Assembly (NCBI GenBank): GCA_003993805.1
Contig: RSEF01000001.1
Coordinates: forward strand, 153,155,741 to 153,219,740
From: Himantopus leucocephalus
Taxonomy: Eukaryota; Chordata; Aves; Charadriiformes; Recurvirostridae
Length of the DNA stretch: 64,000 nt
Direction of reading: 5' to 3'
Each line of letters opens with the position of its first letter. Within the stretch, counting starts at the first letter, position 1. The notes beneath the pieces are model-generated. The model saw only the letters and a program-made list of their open reading frames with translations. It searched no databases and was not told the origin of the DNA. Positions 14,101 to 28,195 of this stretch are shown piece by piece. A program made the position numbers and the translations under genes.

Positions 14101-16259
14101 GTGCCTGAAACCACACCTCACACCTCGGCGCGTTTGCCCAGTTTGTTTAGGGGTACTTGAAGGGTTTGGTTATTTCCGTACTGTTTGCTCTCACAGCTGT
14201 TTTTCTATCCCAAGCGCATCGCTGCCACATTTACTATCCTTGTTATGTGACTGATGATACAGACCTGCTGTTACAGCTTTCAGCCCACGGAAATTCCGTC
14301 TCATTTGTTGATGCTGCTGAATTGTTTACTGGATGTGACACAAAGCTTCCTGCAATACAATAGTACCCATCCTTCAGCGACACGGCCCATTTTGGCAGGG
14401 CTGTATCAGTGTGTGTCCTGGACGTACCATTTCCAACACTTACTTTCTTTCATCAGACTTCTCAGATGCCTAAATTAGGTCAGATTCCCAGCTGAAAACT
14501 AGGGCACTCAGCCTTAGCATTTTCACGCTTTTTACATACCCGTAGAGACACAAATATCTGGGGTTTTTCTGGCTGTTTTACGTGATCTGCTTCGTACACT
14601 ACACACGTAAAAACTGTTTGTCCGGTTCCTTCCTGGACTTTATTAATACCTTTTCCTGTCCTTTTTTCTAAGAATACAGAGGATTTAATAACATTCCCAC
14701 CCCTAAGTATGTGTCATCCTGAACTATATGCTTTTTTGTGCCAGTTGGTTTTCTCCAGTATTTAATTTAAAAACTATAACCTTAACTTTTAGTAACAGAA
14801 GCCTTGCCCTGTTTTGGTTTAGACCAAATCATATTTTCCTGAATAGGCACCATCTGCACCAAACATTTCCTTTATTCTTAGTACATTTATATCATTTTCC
14901 TATGCATCTATTTTCAGGTTACACACTGAAGCTGCAGGAATGCAGTACTATTTCAGAGCGCATCACTTTGAGGTCTCTAGATCTCCTAACAACCCAAATT
15001 TTGCCTCCAAAGAACTGTCTCCTACTGCTCTATTGTTATTAGTATCTTATAAGAGCATAACTGTACCGATCTTCAAAACTACCTTAGAGTTTGTCTTTAT
15101 GGATCCCATGAGTTTCAGTGTCTTCATCCCCAACAGCCAGTTTTCACACAAACTGAAATACCTACAAAGCCCATAATCAGCTCTCCAAGGGCTAGAATTT
15201 CTCTCTTTTTTATCAGGTGATATGTTAATCTTTGCCACTGAAGGACTTCCCATCTGTAGCTGCTCTTTCTCCAGCTTGCCGTTCCTCTGTCAGTAAATGT
15301 CTGTTCTCCTCAGAAAGGCAGGGACTGCTCATCTGTGGTGGGACTGCTCCTTTATGGTGTGCTTGAAAGTTTCGTCAGCATATTTCTTTTCTGCTGGATT
15401 ACTGCATTCATTTTATTGTTTAGTAGGTTTTAGCAGAACAGGAGGAGTTTAATTTCCTTTTCCCTTTAAACTATTTGGGTGAAGGGAGGAGTGGGGTTTT
15501 TTTGTCATTTTCAAGTGCCAGAGGGTAAGAATATTGTGTTTTCTTTCCCCGCACCTGAGGTCGCACCACAGTCAATTTCCTCTCTGTCCTGTAGACTCAT
15601 TTGGAGAGCTCATGCCACCCAGGGGCCCTCTTCGTGCTCTGACAAAGCCATATATTTCGCTTGAGGTTAGAACCCAGCCTCGGCTAGACCTCAGCTAAAC
15701 CTCAGTAGTTTGATCCACAGCCAGGAGGTGATTAATTAAGGGCGATTAATTAGCTGTCACAGTGTGTGGCACCTCACTGAAGACTGAGTCACACCAGACC
15801 TTATGTATATACCTCTGTTTGGAATCACCTAAAGCTTGCATTTAAATTTGTGGATTTGTTTTATGATAAAACATTAAAAGTTCTGAGTTCTCCAGTCTAG
15901 GGGTTAAGCTAAGCAAATTTTTAAAAATTAATGCAGTTTTGTGTATTTGTCCTTGTCACTGCATTTCACAGACTTAGAATACTTTTCCAGGTGGTTGAGT
16001 TTTAGGTGTCACCCCAAAAGGAAATTCTCTTTAAGACTGGCTGAACTCTGGAGCCCACATTTTTCTCTGCAGTGTTTTGGACCTAGTGGAACTCAAACTT
16101 TAAATGTTGTCTGAGCACTTTTTACATTAGGACTTGGAGCTCTTTTACTGTGGGATTGCTTTCCTTTCATTTAAAGGTTTATCCTATTAAGACTTAATGT
16201 CCAAATAGCTGAAATTTCACTTGTAGTCATGAAAAAAAGTTTAAAACCAGACAAATGTT

Positions 16260-16610
16260 ATCAATTGTAGCTATACTATGAAACAAGAAAATAATATCAT
16301 ATATCATTACATATGATCACACAATATAATACCATAAGATATACAATATCGTGCACATATATATGTACACACACACATGGATCAGTAACACAGGCTAAGA
16401 CATCATTTGATAAAAAAGAGAGAAATTCTAGCACTTTGGGTGTTGATTACGGGGTTTATAGGTATTTCAGTTTGTGGTACCAGTGAAAAAATATTTAGAG
16501 CATAAATGTATCATAGAAATGATGTTTAATATATAATATTTAACATAAAATATTATAACAGCATATTATCATAATAATATCTCATACATAATATTTGTTT
16601 TACAAGTTGG
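16260..16610. repeat. AT-rich low-complexity tract
   Basis: This stretch is dominated by irregular ATAT, AATATT and CATAT motifs with a short (AC)n run near 16366-16377. No open frame or known repeat family is recognisable. It is best treated as low-complexity DNA. Confidence 0.6.
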
Positions 16611-18595
16611 ATAAATGAGAATGCTTACCTGTCCTCATGACAGCTTCCCACCTCTCCTTTACTTTGGTGGTGTACCCTGTCCTGAGGCGCTGCCTGCATC
16701 AGAATCATGCTAAGGCTCATACCAGCCTGCGCTGCTTCCCTGTGGCCACCATTTAAAATATCTCAGCTGTGTTTATTTACCTTAAGCTTGCGGGCAAGCA
16801 GACAGCTCATGGCAGAGACAAAGTAGGGCGCAAGGTGGTAGTATATTGGCTGCAGTAATAGCATGTCCTGTGGTATACACTTTCTCACATGGTAACCTGG
16901 AGCTGTTTTGCAAAACTTTATCCCAGAGGGGCAAGCCAGCTCCTTTGTCTGTATGAGTGAGGTTGAATACATAGAGTGGCTGATGAGATATAGATTCATA
17001 CCTTTGCTTACATTGCAAGAACGTGTTTTCTTGCCCATAAACTTAAAAATAGCAGACCACAGATATATGTAGTAGAAGAGATTGTGAGATACAGACTTTT
17101 CACAAACGGAATACCCAGAATTAGCTCTATTAAGTTGGAGCTAAATGCCAAGGTCATAAAAATTATAGTTAAGACACTAATTTTTAGTGCACAGTTCAAT
17201 AAATAACACCCTTCAAAGCACAGCATCTTCACTTTCATTATTTTTTCTCAAGATGGCAAGATTCCAGTAATGATTTGCAGAGCAGCAATGATCCAGATAT
17301 CTCGGGGCATTTTGCTAGCAATAAAGAGGAACTCAATTAAAGCCAATAACAAGCTGTTGCAATGTATTGTCTGTTAATAAGAGCAGAGACTACCTCCCCC
17401 AACAAAACTGGCTGCAGCACACGTTTAACTTCTGCCTGTGGTTATTTCATAGGTAACATTCACATAATAATATATCGGCATAAATCTTGACTATAGTTAC
17501 ATACTTCTCAATGCAGAAAGAGTATGTTAGACAAGGATAGAATGCATTTTTTGTCTTATTTATGCATTTAAGTTACCTAAATGCAGTGAGGACTTGAGAG
17601 GAAGACCGAAGCCGGGATACGAGGCACTTACAGTTTGGTTCAGCTGAAGAGCTGAACTTTGGCCTACTGTCTCACCTGCACTTGAGGACTTTCAGAAGAA
17701 TGAAACAATAGCAGATGTGGTTTCAGGGTGCTATTCCTGTTGTATCTCTTTATATTAGTGTGATAGCTCAAGTAGTCACAAAGAAACTGAGCAAGAGGTG
17801 AAGATTTTGTTAGAAATATTTTTCTTTTTTTCCCATTTTATAATCTCCAATTCTTGTACATTACCAGTCATAGCTCTAAGTGGTATCAAATTGCCAAACT
17901 CAAGAGAAGTCAGGAAAAAAGTGGTAAGTGGTAAGTCAGGGGAAAAAAATAATAATTATGTTGTCTCTTTCTTTTTCCTTTGTGTGCATATATCGCACTG
18001 CTTTTAAAACTAGGTCATACAGTGTAACTGCTCGTGTAGTTAGCTGTCTCTGAGGTTCCTGTTACCTGTGCACTGTGCCTTTGGGTACATGTGCTCAGCA
18101 CTGTTCAGGCCCATGTGAATTTATACTGTGCCCTGTGCCAGCCAGAAGCAGCGCAGCTGCAGTTGTCGATGCTCAACGTGAGCTGTGAGCTTTTGCAGAG
18201 AAGCCAACTTTCAGTTCTTTCAGCATGTGAACGAAGTGAGTTTGCAAGAGCTCGGCCAGGGTGAGCTGGCTTCTACCTACCGAGCAAAGAGCTCTGAGGT
18301 GCTGTGCACACAGAGCTGCCTCAGACTTCACTGGGAGTCGCACGAATGCCAGACCTGCAGGACTGCTCCCGAGATAAGTGAACCCTGGTCATGCCACCTG
18401 GGCTCCATAGTGGTACTGCATGTGCCCTAAGTTGGTCCTCTCAAGACAGATGGGAGGCGATACGCGGATGTCCTGGTAACACATGCCCTGATCATGATAT
18501 GACTATAAATAAAAGGCAGAATCAGCCAGAGTACCCCATGATTGTAGCTTGAATACTATGACTGCTGATGGCAATGTTTAAAAAATGAAGAAACT

Positions 18596-18631
18596 TTCCA
18601 CAGAAAGTTGCACAGAAACTTGCACAGAACC
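18596..18631. repeat. 12-bp tandem repeat, three copies
   Basis: Units TTCCACAGAAAG, TTGCACAGAAAC and TTGCACAGAACC occupy 18596-18607, 18608-18619 and 18620-18631. The copies differ at two or three positions, so it is a small diverged minisatellite. Confidence 0.7.
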
Positions 18632-20633
18632 ACAACCACTTGTAAGACCCTATATATGGGCAACTGAACATCACTCAGGAAAAATACAGTGATATATAGT
18701 AGTACAGATACCATTCCAGGTTCACACTCAGAGCTGTGACAATAAGCACTAAGAGAAACTGTGCAAAGGAAAGAGTTGTGACAGTGCAAGATTTCTCATG
18801 GAGATGACCCGAGGTGAGCCCCAACCACTCCTCCCTTCAGGCAAGGCTGGGAAGTGTTGTCCAAAGTGCCAGGGAATGAGGAGACACCCACAGCGCTGAC
18901 ACGTTTCCCACTGCTTTGGATTGCATACGTCGCTGCCTACTGGTGCTTCGTCAGCCCAGGCACACCTCTCCTGCTGGAATACATGTGGTCAACTATTTTC
19001 AGTGGGTATTGACAGGGTGTCCAGGGGAATGAGTAGACACAATATCAGTTCCAGTCATACAAAAGATCTTTCAGCAGCCCAGTTTTTGTATCAAAGCCTT
19101 CCAGTAAGAGGCACAGTTTGACAGGAAGCAAGGCTCATTCTTTCTGTATATCTAGCTCTTCTGGCCGTTTCAGCAGCAGACAACTAGATAGATGAGAAAG
19201 CTGCCAACTGCACATAAATTTAGCTCCTACAAAGCCCCTGATCTCATGTATTTTTCAGCCAAGACTGTTTTCACTGGTGCTGGTGTGAGAATCACTTCTA
19301 ACTGATGTGTGAGCCAGGAGAACGCCCAGTCTGCCAGGAGTTCACCACCAGTACATTGCAGAAGGCATCTGGGGAGAGAGCAGAGCAGTCGGTCCTGTAG
19401 GTGGGCTGTCAGTAAAGGCTAAATGAGATGTGCTGGGCAAGTACAGCAGCAGGATCAACAGAAGGCAAAACAATTTCTATTCTGAGTCCCAGCTGTGGCA
19501 TCTTTGCTACACAAACAGTTTTACAATCACATAAAACTGACTGTAGGTTTTGACACACAGGTGGAAGCAGACGGGTGCAGGTAAAATCATGCGTTTGGTC
19601 CTATTCTGTGCCAATTCATTCTCACATGGAAGCTGGCCTGGTCCTTTTAAAGTGGCAGCTGAGCATTCCAAGTGTGAAAGGGGACAATTATGTTTTAGTG
19701 GACTAGTTCAGATTTTGACAGATTCCAGGCAATTGCGAGCCTCCAGGAAATCAGGATCTGAATCAACGGGATGTTTAAAATGGGCTGGATTCAGCTTCAA
19801 ACACCTGCATTTACAATGGAAGTGACTATATGTGGGCCTGTTACAGTCACTGGAGATCTGCCCAGTACAGTCAGTGACATCCACACTTTCCAACTCACCC
19901 TAAAAGAGATACTTAGATTTCTACGGATGCTAAATCCACGGCTGTAGCAAAGACCAGGCAAAAAGGCTGCCAGCTCTACCCAAATCCTGCTACTTAATGC
20001 TACTGCTCTGGAAAAAGAGTTGCGTATTCATATAGATCTTACTTAACAAGAGGAATAATAATTCAGCCTGTATTCACAAGTTGTTACAGATCCAGCATGG
20101 GCTTTCGGGGGACACATCTATTTATCTAGGAGGTAGTAAGAGGTTTCGTACATACTGAGACCAGCTAGTGGAAGGAGTGGAAGAAGGTCTATCTGAAGGC
20201 AGCCCACATGCACAGCCAAGTTCTTTGATTCACTCCTAACAATACTGTTTCCAATTTCTGGCCCCTGTATGTTACATGAATGTTAGAATTACCCTACATT
20301 CTTTGTGCAAAACATTTCCCCAAACCATGTCAAACTGTCCTTTCAGCTACACCAGCAAATATTGGTTGACTGTCCTGTTTATGGACTCCATCATGTGTTA
20401 AATCAGTCAGCAACTACAGACTGTCATATCCTTAGCGCAAGTGCAAGAAAAAACTTTGTGAGCTTTTTTGCCTTTTTTTTTTTTCTAATCTCTAACGATA
20501 ATCTTAAAAAACACGCATGCAGTTCTACCTCAATTCCTTTGTGGACTGAACAGGAGAGGAAACATTCAAAAAGAGTTTCACAGAAAAGAGAGATGAAAAG
20601 ATCAAAAGTACAGATTTCAAATAGAATAGATAT

Positions 20634-20694
20634 GTATACACACACATATGCTTACATGTGTGCGTGTGTGTATATATATACACATACATATATG
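20634..20694. repeat. Self-complementary AC/GT microsatellite
   Basis: A (TA)(CA)n tract is followed within about 15 bases by a (TG)n(TA)n tract and then another (CA)/(TA) stretch. The two halves are near reverse complements and could fold into a hairpin. Confidence 0.7.
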
Positions 20695-23600
20695 TTTACC
20701 CTAAAATGCCAATCAGACAATACAGATTCAATATAAGACCATCAAGCTTTGGGAAGATTGAGGGATCCTCTGCTGGAATCTGTCATGTTGTCTACCACAA
20801 ACACCTTGTGCCAACAAACTGTTACTTCTTTTCCTGGAATTTGAGGTCGGAAGAGAAATGATGGGCTATACGTTTTCCTCTGACTTTCACAACAGCTACG
20901 TGAGACAATTACTTGTAGTAGGAAGTAATTGCCGACCGGAACTCATTGTCTGTCAATCCTGGACATAGATAATATTTGAAAGATTTAAAGTTATCAAGGA
21001 AATCAGTTCATGTGTTATTTAAATTTAGAGTTGATTGGCCACTTTCTGTGGTCAAAGTTCTATAAAAACATAAATCTTCACCGTCTTGCCATAAGTCAAG
21101 GGCAAGCTACCTGCAGGAGGGCCCTCTGGCGCAGGATAACTCCACAGTATCTAGGATGTCTCCCAGAATGGTTAAAAGGAGCTTTGCAAGCTGGTTGCCC
21201 ATGGCCATGCACCATCTGACAAAAACAGTGGTCTGATGAAGTCAAGGTTCTCCGCCAGGCATCAGCAATATTTCAGTAACTGCTTGCATGAACGCTCTTC
21301 CTCCATGATATGTGCAAGATAGCATTATTTCACCAAGAGGCAAGTTACCTTGTGCTGTTGGGAAATAAGAGCGGGCAGTGGCCGCAGAAGAGTGTAAGCC
21401 CTGCAGAATGAATTCCTGAGCTGTTATGTTGAATTCTTAAAAGGGGTTGAATGAGCTTTGCTAATCCTTTTAAAAATATCAGACTTGAAAAAGTTAAGCT
21501 TACAAAGTCGGTGTATGCAGGAAGGACCAACTTATATATATATATAAAAAAAATTCTAGCTGTTAGCCCATAAACTGGAACCTCTTTAAATCCAGGTGGG
21601 GATGCTGACTCTGACTGAAATTTAAACCAGCCTAGAAAATCCATCTGTGGAGTTACATAAGTTGGGTTTCAATTGACCTACGTCTTCGCTCACAGAATTT
21701 TTTAAAGCTGACTGTCTTGCACACCAATAAAGAAAAGTGCAAACTCCTTCATTTTGTAGTGTAACTAGCACATAAAGTCATAGAATCACGATTCAGATGC
21801 AGAGAGGTTTTTGTCAATACTGGCCCACAGCCTTACTATTTCCATAAACCTGACTACTGCAGAAATGAACTTTTTAAAGACCGCATTGACTAGTTTCACT
21901 CTGAAAGGGGTTATTGGCACAGATGACAGCGGCTGTGTTTATGCAAACCTTATCTAAATTAGGATGAACGTTGCTAACACCAGCACAGAATCCTGACTTT
22001 GCTACTTTATGGTTAGCAAAGGTGAAGGTTCAGGCGAACTAAAATTCAACTATCAGCAAAACTGCATAGTCCAGGACAGACACAGGAAATGTAAAGGTAG
22101 CTATGTACAGTTAATTTTACTACTTTGCTAGTTCTGAAGAACTTCTACAGTATTTCCTTTTGATGGTTCTTTGTCTCTCACCTGTATATTTAGATACTAC
22201 ACTTGGTAAGACTTCTTTGGTTGAATCTGGGAAACTGCCCACTTGCACTCTCTCAGGCTGGAGAAGAGAAGCACTCTCTAACCGGCAGAAATGATAGGAT
22301 TGTTTTTCTTCACTTTTGAATAAAGCTGCTTTGCCTAGATTGTTATAGCTAACGATCTCAAAAGGAATGTACCACTCGCCACACTAAAGCTGGTAACGCT
22401 TCTACATTTTCTTACTGAAAATATAGAGGTTTTTTTTAACCTCTCAATGTGAAATTCTTGTGGAGAGAAGACACTCTTGTTTTACCTTGCCCTAACTATT
22501 TGAGGTCAGAGCTATAACCACCATAGAGTTTACTTTGACTAGGTGTACTGAGATAAAGACTGAAGTTTGTCTCTGCAAGAGTTTTTGATTAATATAGTGA
22601 TTATAACGTAACCCTTTCCTTGTAAAAAACATGCCACCTTTGGCAGTGAAGGCATGCATATGGTTTCCTTATGTCCTTCATATGAATAATATTTGGTGAA
22701 AAATAAGAAATAAAGAATAGAAGTTTTTTTCTAAAGCTTAATTACACAGAAGGTCAGGAATATTGCAGCTAGGTAGATGTTTTCAGGTTTGTTTTGTTTG
22801 CTCAGAAATACTCGTACACGCAAGTGCACAGAGGGTAGAAGTCTCATTTCTCAAACGTATTTATTCTTAAAAGAAGATAAGCTAGAGCCTAGTGTGAAAT
22901 AATGCCTTTATGATAACATAACTACAGGCTCAGCAACAGTTTCTGATCTTTGCAATAATGATACTCGGAACAAAACAACAGAAACAAAAAAAAAAAAAAG
23001 AAATCAGCAAAAAGAACTGGGAAGGCCCAATACAAAGAAGTTTCTTAGAAGACTTGGGTTCAGATCTTGACTGAGTGAACCAAACCCTTGGCTTTTAGAG
23101 ATGTAGAGATGTAACCCTACAAGCTAAAATTTGCATGTAAGTTTATTGCAAGGGTGAGAAAGAACCACCCAGACAAAACCTGCAGCTTCTTTCGGTAAAG
23201 CCCATGTTCAGTTTAAGGAACACGCAATCATAGATGCACTCATTTACATTCCTCAGTTTGGTGAACTTGAACATTTGCAGAAGTGTTTCTCTGAATCGCA
23301 TCAATGATGCTTTAGGAACAATAACTGAGATATGTCACAAAAGGGCACTTTGTCTTCTTGTTCCTCTATTAAAACCCCTTACTCTACCTAAATATCAAAG
23401 TCTGTCACTTTTCCCACAACTGAAGACGGCTGGCTCCTGGCTCCTTGCCTTCCTGGCTCCTTCTTCGCATCATACTTAGTCTACAATAGAAATTAAATGT
23501 CTGTTCTCTGTGCTTGTCTAACTTTCTTTCATCTCTCCAGCAATTCAGACAGTCCAGGAGGGGTTGAATCCCCAGCAGGAACACTGCACACTGAGGATCC

Positions 23601-26600
23601 TTAAGTTTTCAGCAATTTTAGCTACATTTAGGTAGACATAAACTATCCTAACACTTTAGCTGTTATTACTGCTTTCTAATAGTATTAAACTGAGCAAGTA
23701 AAAAATAATAATAAAAAAAATTTCAAAAAATGCAGTCTTTGAGAAAAAAATATACATTCTTCAGCCACATTTGCATTGATTAAAACTGTTAATATGACTG
23801 CACTAAGTCCTTACAATAAAATCTGTCCTTTCATTTTGCTTCATTCTGAATCTGTTTGCAATTGAGTTGAAATTGCATTTCAGTTTGGTTTTGCTGTAAT
23901 CTGAAATATGCCGTCCTACATTCTTAAGCTGAAAGGGTGTCTTTCCAAAAGCATGACAATATTAAAGAATTTATGAAATAAGATGCTTTTGTTCTACACA
24001 ATAGTGCTTTGACAGGTAGTGAACGAAAAATTATGAAACAGAATAGGTTTTGGAAGGCTTTCTTTGGAATCTTTGGAAGATTTATTTTTCCATCTCAAAT
24101 CACAAAACAAATCACAAAACTTTTTATAAGTGGTAATTCTGGTTTTCATTTGGCTCACAGGCTTTTCAGTCTTTTTCACAGGTGCCCTTGACATCGACAA
24201 CAGGAAGAGAATAGATGTGAGAGAGGAAACACATCAGTTTTATTTAGTAGTCCCCTAAAAAGAAATTAGACACATCTCTATTGTTAGTCTTCCATGGCAA
24301 AGAAATAACACAATCCTCTTCTGGTTTTTTTTTTACTGTTTGACTTTCAGTATACCCTTTAAGGTTTTATTTGTCATATTTTGTCAACTGAAGGGAAAGG
24401 AATCACCATTCCTGTCAAAAAGGCACTAAGCAGCTGTCACCTTTGCTTACGGTTACAGATCAGATGAAAACTGGTTTTACTGAATTTCCAGGTGAGCTTT
24501 CTGTGCAGAGTGCCATGAGCCAGTGAGTATGAAGAGAAGCAAAAAAATCCTACCTGGATTTAGCGAGGGTTACTCCAGAGACTGTAGGTGCTCTTAGTAC
24601 CTAATATAAAACTAAAATACTTTCATCCACTAAATATTTCAGAAATGAGGCAAGCAGAAAAGCTTAACATTTCTCTTTCTGTGTCAGATGTTTGAAGACT
24701 GATGTAAACGTCAGTAAGACTGGACCTTCTCACTTGAAGAATCTTCACTGAGTTTTTGTTTCTGTCTACCTGTATGTCCATCTGTCTATTGCAGTTTAAA
24801 TATAGCTCTCCCCAAAATAAAATCAAAACCGTGTCTTTCTAACAGGGATATTTGTGTAACGGATCTATATTTTTACAGATTATGCGTATGAAACCTTAGC
24901 TGAGGGTTGACGTTTTAAATTTATCCTGCAGTAAAGTTTCTCTTGCAGAGAACCCATGCAAGCTCCACCGATTTAAATTGTGTTGGAAACCTGAAATTGA
25001 AAGGAAGCAACTCATAAAATGTACGGGGAATCTAATTCTAATCCTCATAAAGATTACTTTCTCACTTGATTTATGACATTTTCAAGTTAAACCACAAGAC
25101 ACAGACAGAGACTGCAGTTGCAGTGGGGGAAGGACATAAAGTTACAAGTGGAAAACATAAATACAGCGTTAATTAAACCCAAATAGACGCCATAATGGGA
25201 GAGGTAAAGTACGTTGAAATTCTACATTGTGGTTCCAGCAGCTTAACCCGGGCATCTAAAAAGTAAAGCATCACAAGTAATGGTGACTCAAAGCAGGAAT
25301 TTCTGCTGGCCCAGGCTTTCCTGAACAAGGAATTCAGGATTAGAGCCCTAGAAGGATTTGGCAAAATGAAAGGCAAAATTACGAGGAGGATTTTCTGTAC
25401 TCCACATTTTTCTTTTGCTCCTTGTGATGGACATCTTCCTTTTTGAAAACCGTGCCACGGGGACCTACCCTTTATTGGAGAGCTCTTATAGGCACCTAAC
25501 CACAAAGTTTGGTGCCTTTCAACACCTATTCAAGAGGTGCCTAAATCTAGGAGGCATTTGTGTTTTACTGAAGGTAGTGTTCCACAAGTGGGTAAAATTT
25601 GCCTGTAGCCAGGCCACGAATCCTGACATTGTTTTGCGTATTGCAGCAGCTACGTGTGCATCTTTTCTATCACTTTCTTATCAGGATATGCTCTCAGAAA
25701 AAGCAAGTTTAGAAGAAAATACATTTGTGATTAGCCCTAACACAAAACCAAATGTAGGAGGTGTTCAAGAGCTTTATGACTACTGTGACAGATTTAATGG
25801 AAATTTTCACCTATACTCCTACCTCCCAAGTACATACAATTTCTATAGGAATAGTGTGTAAGGGGGAGATCCCTTAGCCTGTGAGAGCAAATATTTGTCA
25901 CTTGCAAAGGCTTATTATTAGAGCTCTGTAGATACTTTGATAGAGATAAAAATTTTCTGTTTGTTTTGGGAAGTTTAGGGTTGTTAGGCACAAATGGGTG
26001 CCTCTTGGGAAGGATTTTTGAGGCAACAGAGTTCATGAATAGGTATTCACTGTGGTAAGTCACAGATAGAAGAGTTGAAATAGATAGCATTAAGGGTTTT
26101 TTCCAAGAGCTTTGTGTCAGTGAGCGCTTTTTCACGTCCCCCTGAAAACTGAAGAGTTTCATTCTTGATATAGCTCCACTGACAAGAACAGAATTTCATC
26201 TGCAATGGCTTTGGCTCAAAGGGTTTTTTTCAGTTGTGATCATGTAATGTGCTCATTACTTGGAACATGTTTTCTCTATGTCGCATGCATGATATATTAG
26301 GAACACATGCCTGACTTCTTTGCAACTCCTATTTTCTTGTGCCTTTTTCTGGGCTTCCAACATCTCAGCGAGAAGGTCCTGAAAGCCTGGCAACATTAGT
26401 TAATATCACTTGTTTGACACTGACTCTCACTACTTCTGAATATTTTTAGCTGACATTTGAAGCACTATGTCAAATTGATCAGATCAAGAAACAACAGAAA
26501 TAAGCCTGAGCTTCTTGCTGCTGTAGTTGTGCTTTTTCTGGATCTACACTCAGTTTATTTTGAGAGTTGAGTATCCCTACTGCACTACAGCCTTCAGCTG

Positions 26601-28150
26601 AGACTTCACCTTTGCCAGGTCTCAGGAACCATCAACAGCTATTTTGTGAAAGGTCTAGCAAGTTATTCAGTAAAAGCGTCTGTCAGAAATCACAGGTTTT
26701 GTCAGAATGGTTATTTCCAGCTAGAGTTAGCTAGCACCAAGGGCTGACCTCTCTGAGGAACTGACCTGTTACGCTGCTCACGGGCTATGACCACATAATT
26801 AAATGAAAGGTCTTATTTAATTAGATCTGAGGTTAAGTCACGCCAATTGATTGGCACCTATATTTTTTTGAATCTAACCTCCTACAGCAGGCGTGTCCTG
26901 CAAAGAGACACTTGGATTAAACAGTGCAGGTGATCAGAGTCCACAAGTAGGAGTGTGTGCCTGAACCCACTCTCTGTTCCTCTTTTATTAAACAGCACAG
27001 ATGTGCCCAGAGTTATCAGCTGCCTTGACCTGACACCCTTTTCAGGCCCCTATTGCCATTCTTCACAGAACTTACTGTTGCTCTGTCCTCTGCCTTTCCG
27101 GTCATTCGTTGCCATTTCTTCACTTTTTCGACCCCGTTCTTTTGTGAAACTGCATCCTTGTACTTGCAGTTTGATGAAAGTAAACACATGTGCCTGTAGT
27201 GCACTGAAGCATTAGTTCTTGCTTGCAGCTACTAAATGCTGCTACACTCTATAAAATAAAAAAGCTAAACCATAAGCTACTTTGCCTGCCAAGAAATGTC
27301 TGTATAGGTCAGACAGTGAAAGCATGGTTTTGCTTTGCGCGCTGCAAAACTGAAACTAATTTTGCAGAACTACAGGTGATGCCAGTAAGACAGCTGCAAA
27401 CAGAACATTTTTTAATAACTTACATCTTGCAGAAAAATCAAACTCAATAGCTTTTCTTTTTGTTAGAAGAGGGCTTGTTACTTCTTTAGCCTGGTCCCTT
27501 CAGCCTGTCAACCAGGTCAAGCAACTGCACTCTGTCCCTGGTTCTCGATTATACATGATGTTTTCCTTATATTCTCTTCATATAATGAATATATCAAGAA
27601 TAATTGATTGCATGTTTTCCTTTCCCCAACTGAAAAAAAAAAAATATCCAGCACTTACTTCGAATGGATCACTGTTTAGCTGGGGCAGGGCAGAAGTCAG
27701 AAAATACTGTGTATTACAAGAAGCAAGGTCATGACACCTAGAACAGATAGGATGGATTTAGCTCATGGAGATCCTATGGCATATTGTTCTCACGCAGCCA
27801 TCAATTTAATTTCAATTTGTGATATGTGATTTTCTTTATGTTACAATAACATAAGAGATGTGATAACATATAGACTGCAAAAAGTATCAGAAAGCCATTC
27901 AGCAAGGAAAAAGTAGCTGTTCAAAGCTAGGAAGAAGTGAGATTGGTAAAACATTACCATGATTCAGAGGGAGGAGAGAGTTTTCAGGAGAGAATTTTAA
28001 TGGATTCCATTCATTCAGAGATAATCTGTCAAACTACATAGGGCTTTTTCTTAGTTCGATTAATAGAAGTATGTTCTTAATTTCTGTTTTGACATCCTGC
28101 TTTTCTCTCTTGACTTTGTCCTCTAGGTTTTTAAGCCAAGTCTTCATGAT

Positions 28151-28195
28151 ATGATCCAGCTGGCTTATAGGGATCAACAACCCCCTTGTGAATAA
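28151..28195 (+). promoter_or_regulatory. 14-codon upstream ORF overlapping the P2RY8 start codon
   Basis: An ATG at 28151 opens 14 codons and closes with TAA at 28193-28195. The last A of that stop is the first base of the P2RY8 ATG (TAATG). A two-codon upstream ORF (ATG ATA TGA, 28146-28154) starts just before it. Both are out of frame with the receptor. If the mRNA carries this leader, receptor translation would need leaky scanning or reinitiation. The receptor start has a good context, with A at -3 and G at +4. Confidence 0.6.

Larger units (their letters stand above)
1..28126. other. Noncoding region upstream of the P2RY8 coding exon
   Basis: No coding exon of a recognisable family was found on either strand over these 28 kb. 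The open frames present are short, lack splice and homology support, and several run through simple repeats. Because the P2RY8 coding exon begins at a splice acceptor (AG at 28125-28126), much of this stretch is probably P2RY8 first intron and/or 5' flank; its noncoding first exon could not be located. No clear CpG island and no convincing CR1 copy was seen. Small simple repeats and palindromes are listed separately. A single N lies at 7083. Confidence 0.6.

Noticed and set aside
20305..20736. 143-codon open frame on the plus strand
   Set aside because: It runs through a poly-T run and the AC/GT microsatellite, so its length is due to low-complexity sequence.
21779..21820. Possible CR1 tail beginning TCATAGAATCACGATTC
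   Set aside because: Only the first dozen bases resemble the CR1 end; the next 30 do not contain the TTGGAAGGGACC block.
25415..25861. 148-codon open frame on the plus strand
   Set aside because: No domain, motif or homologous family is recognisable. Composition looks like translated noncoding DNA, a minus-strand open frame overlaps its end, and no splice or promoter context supports it.
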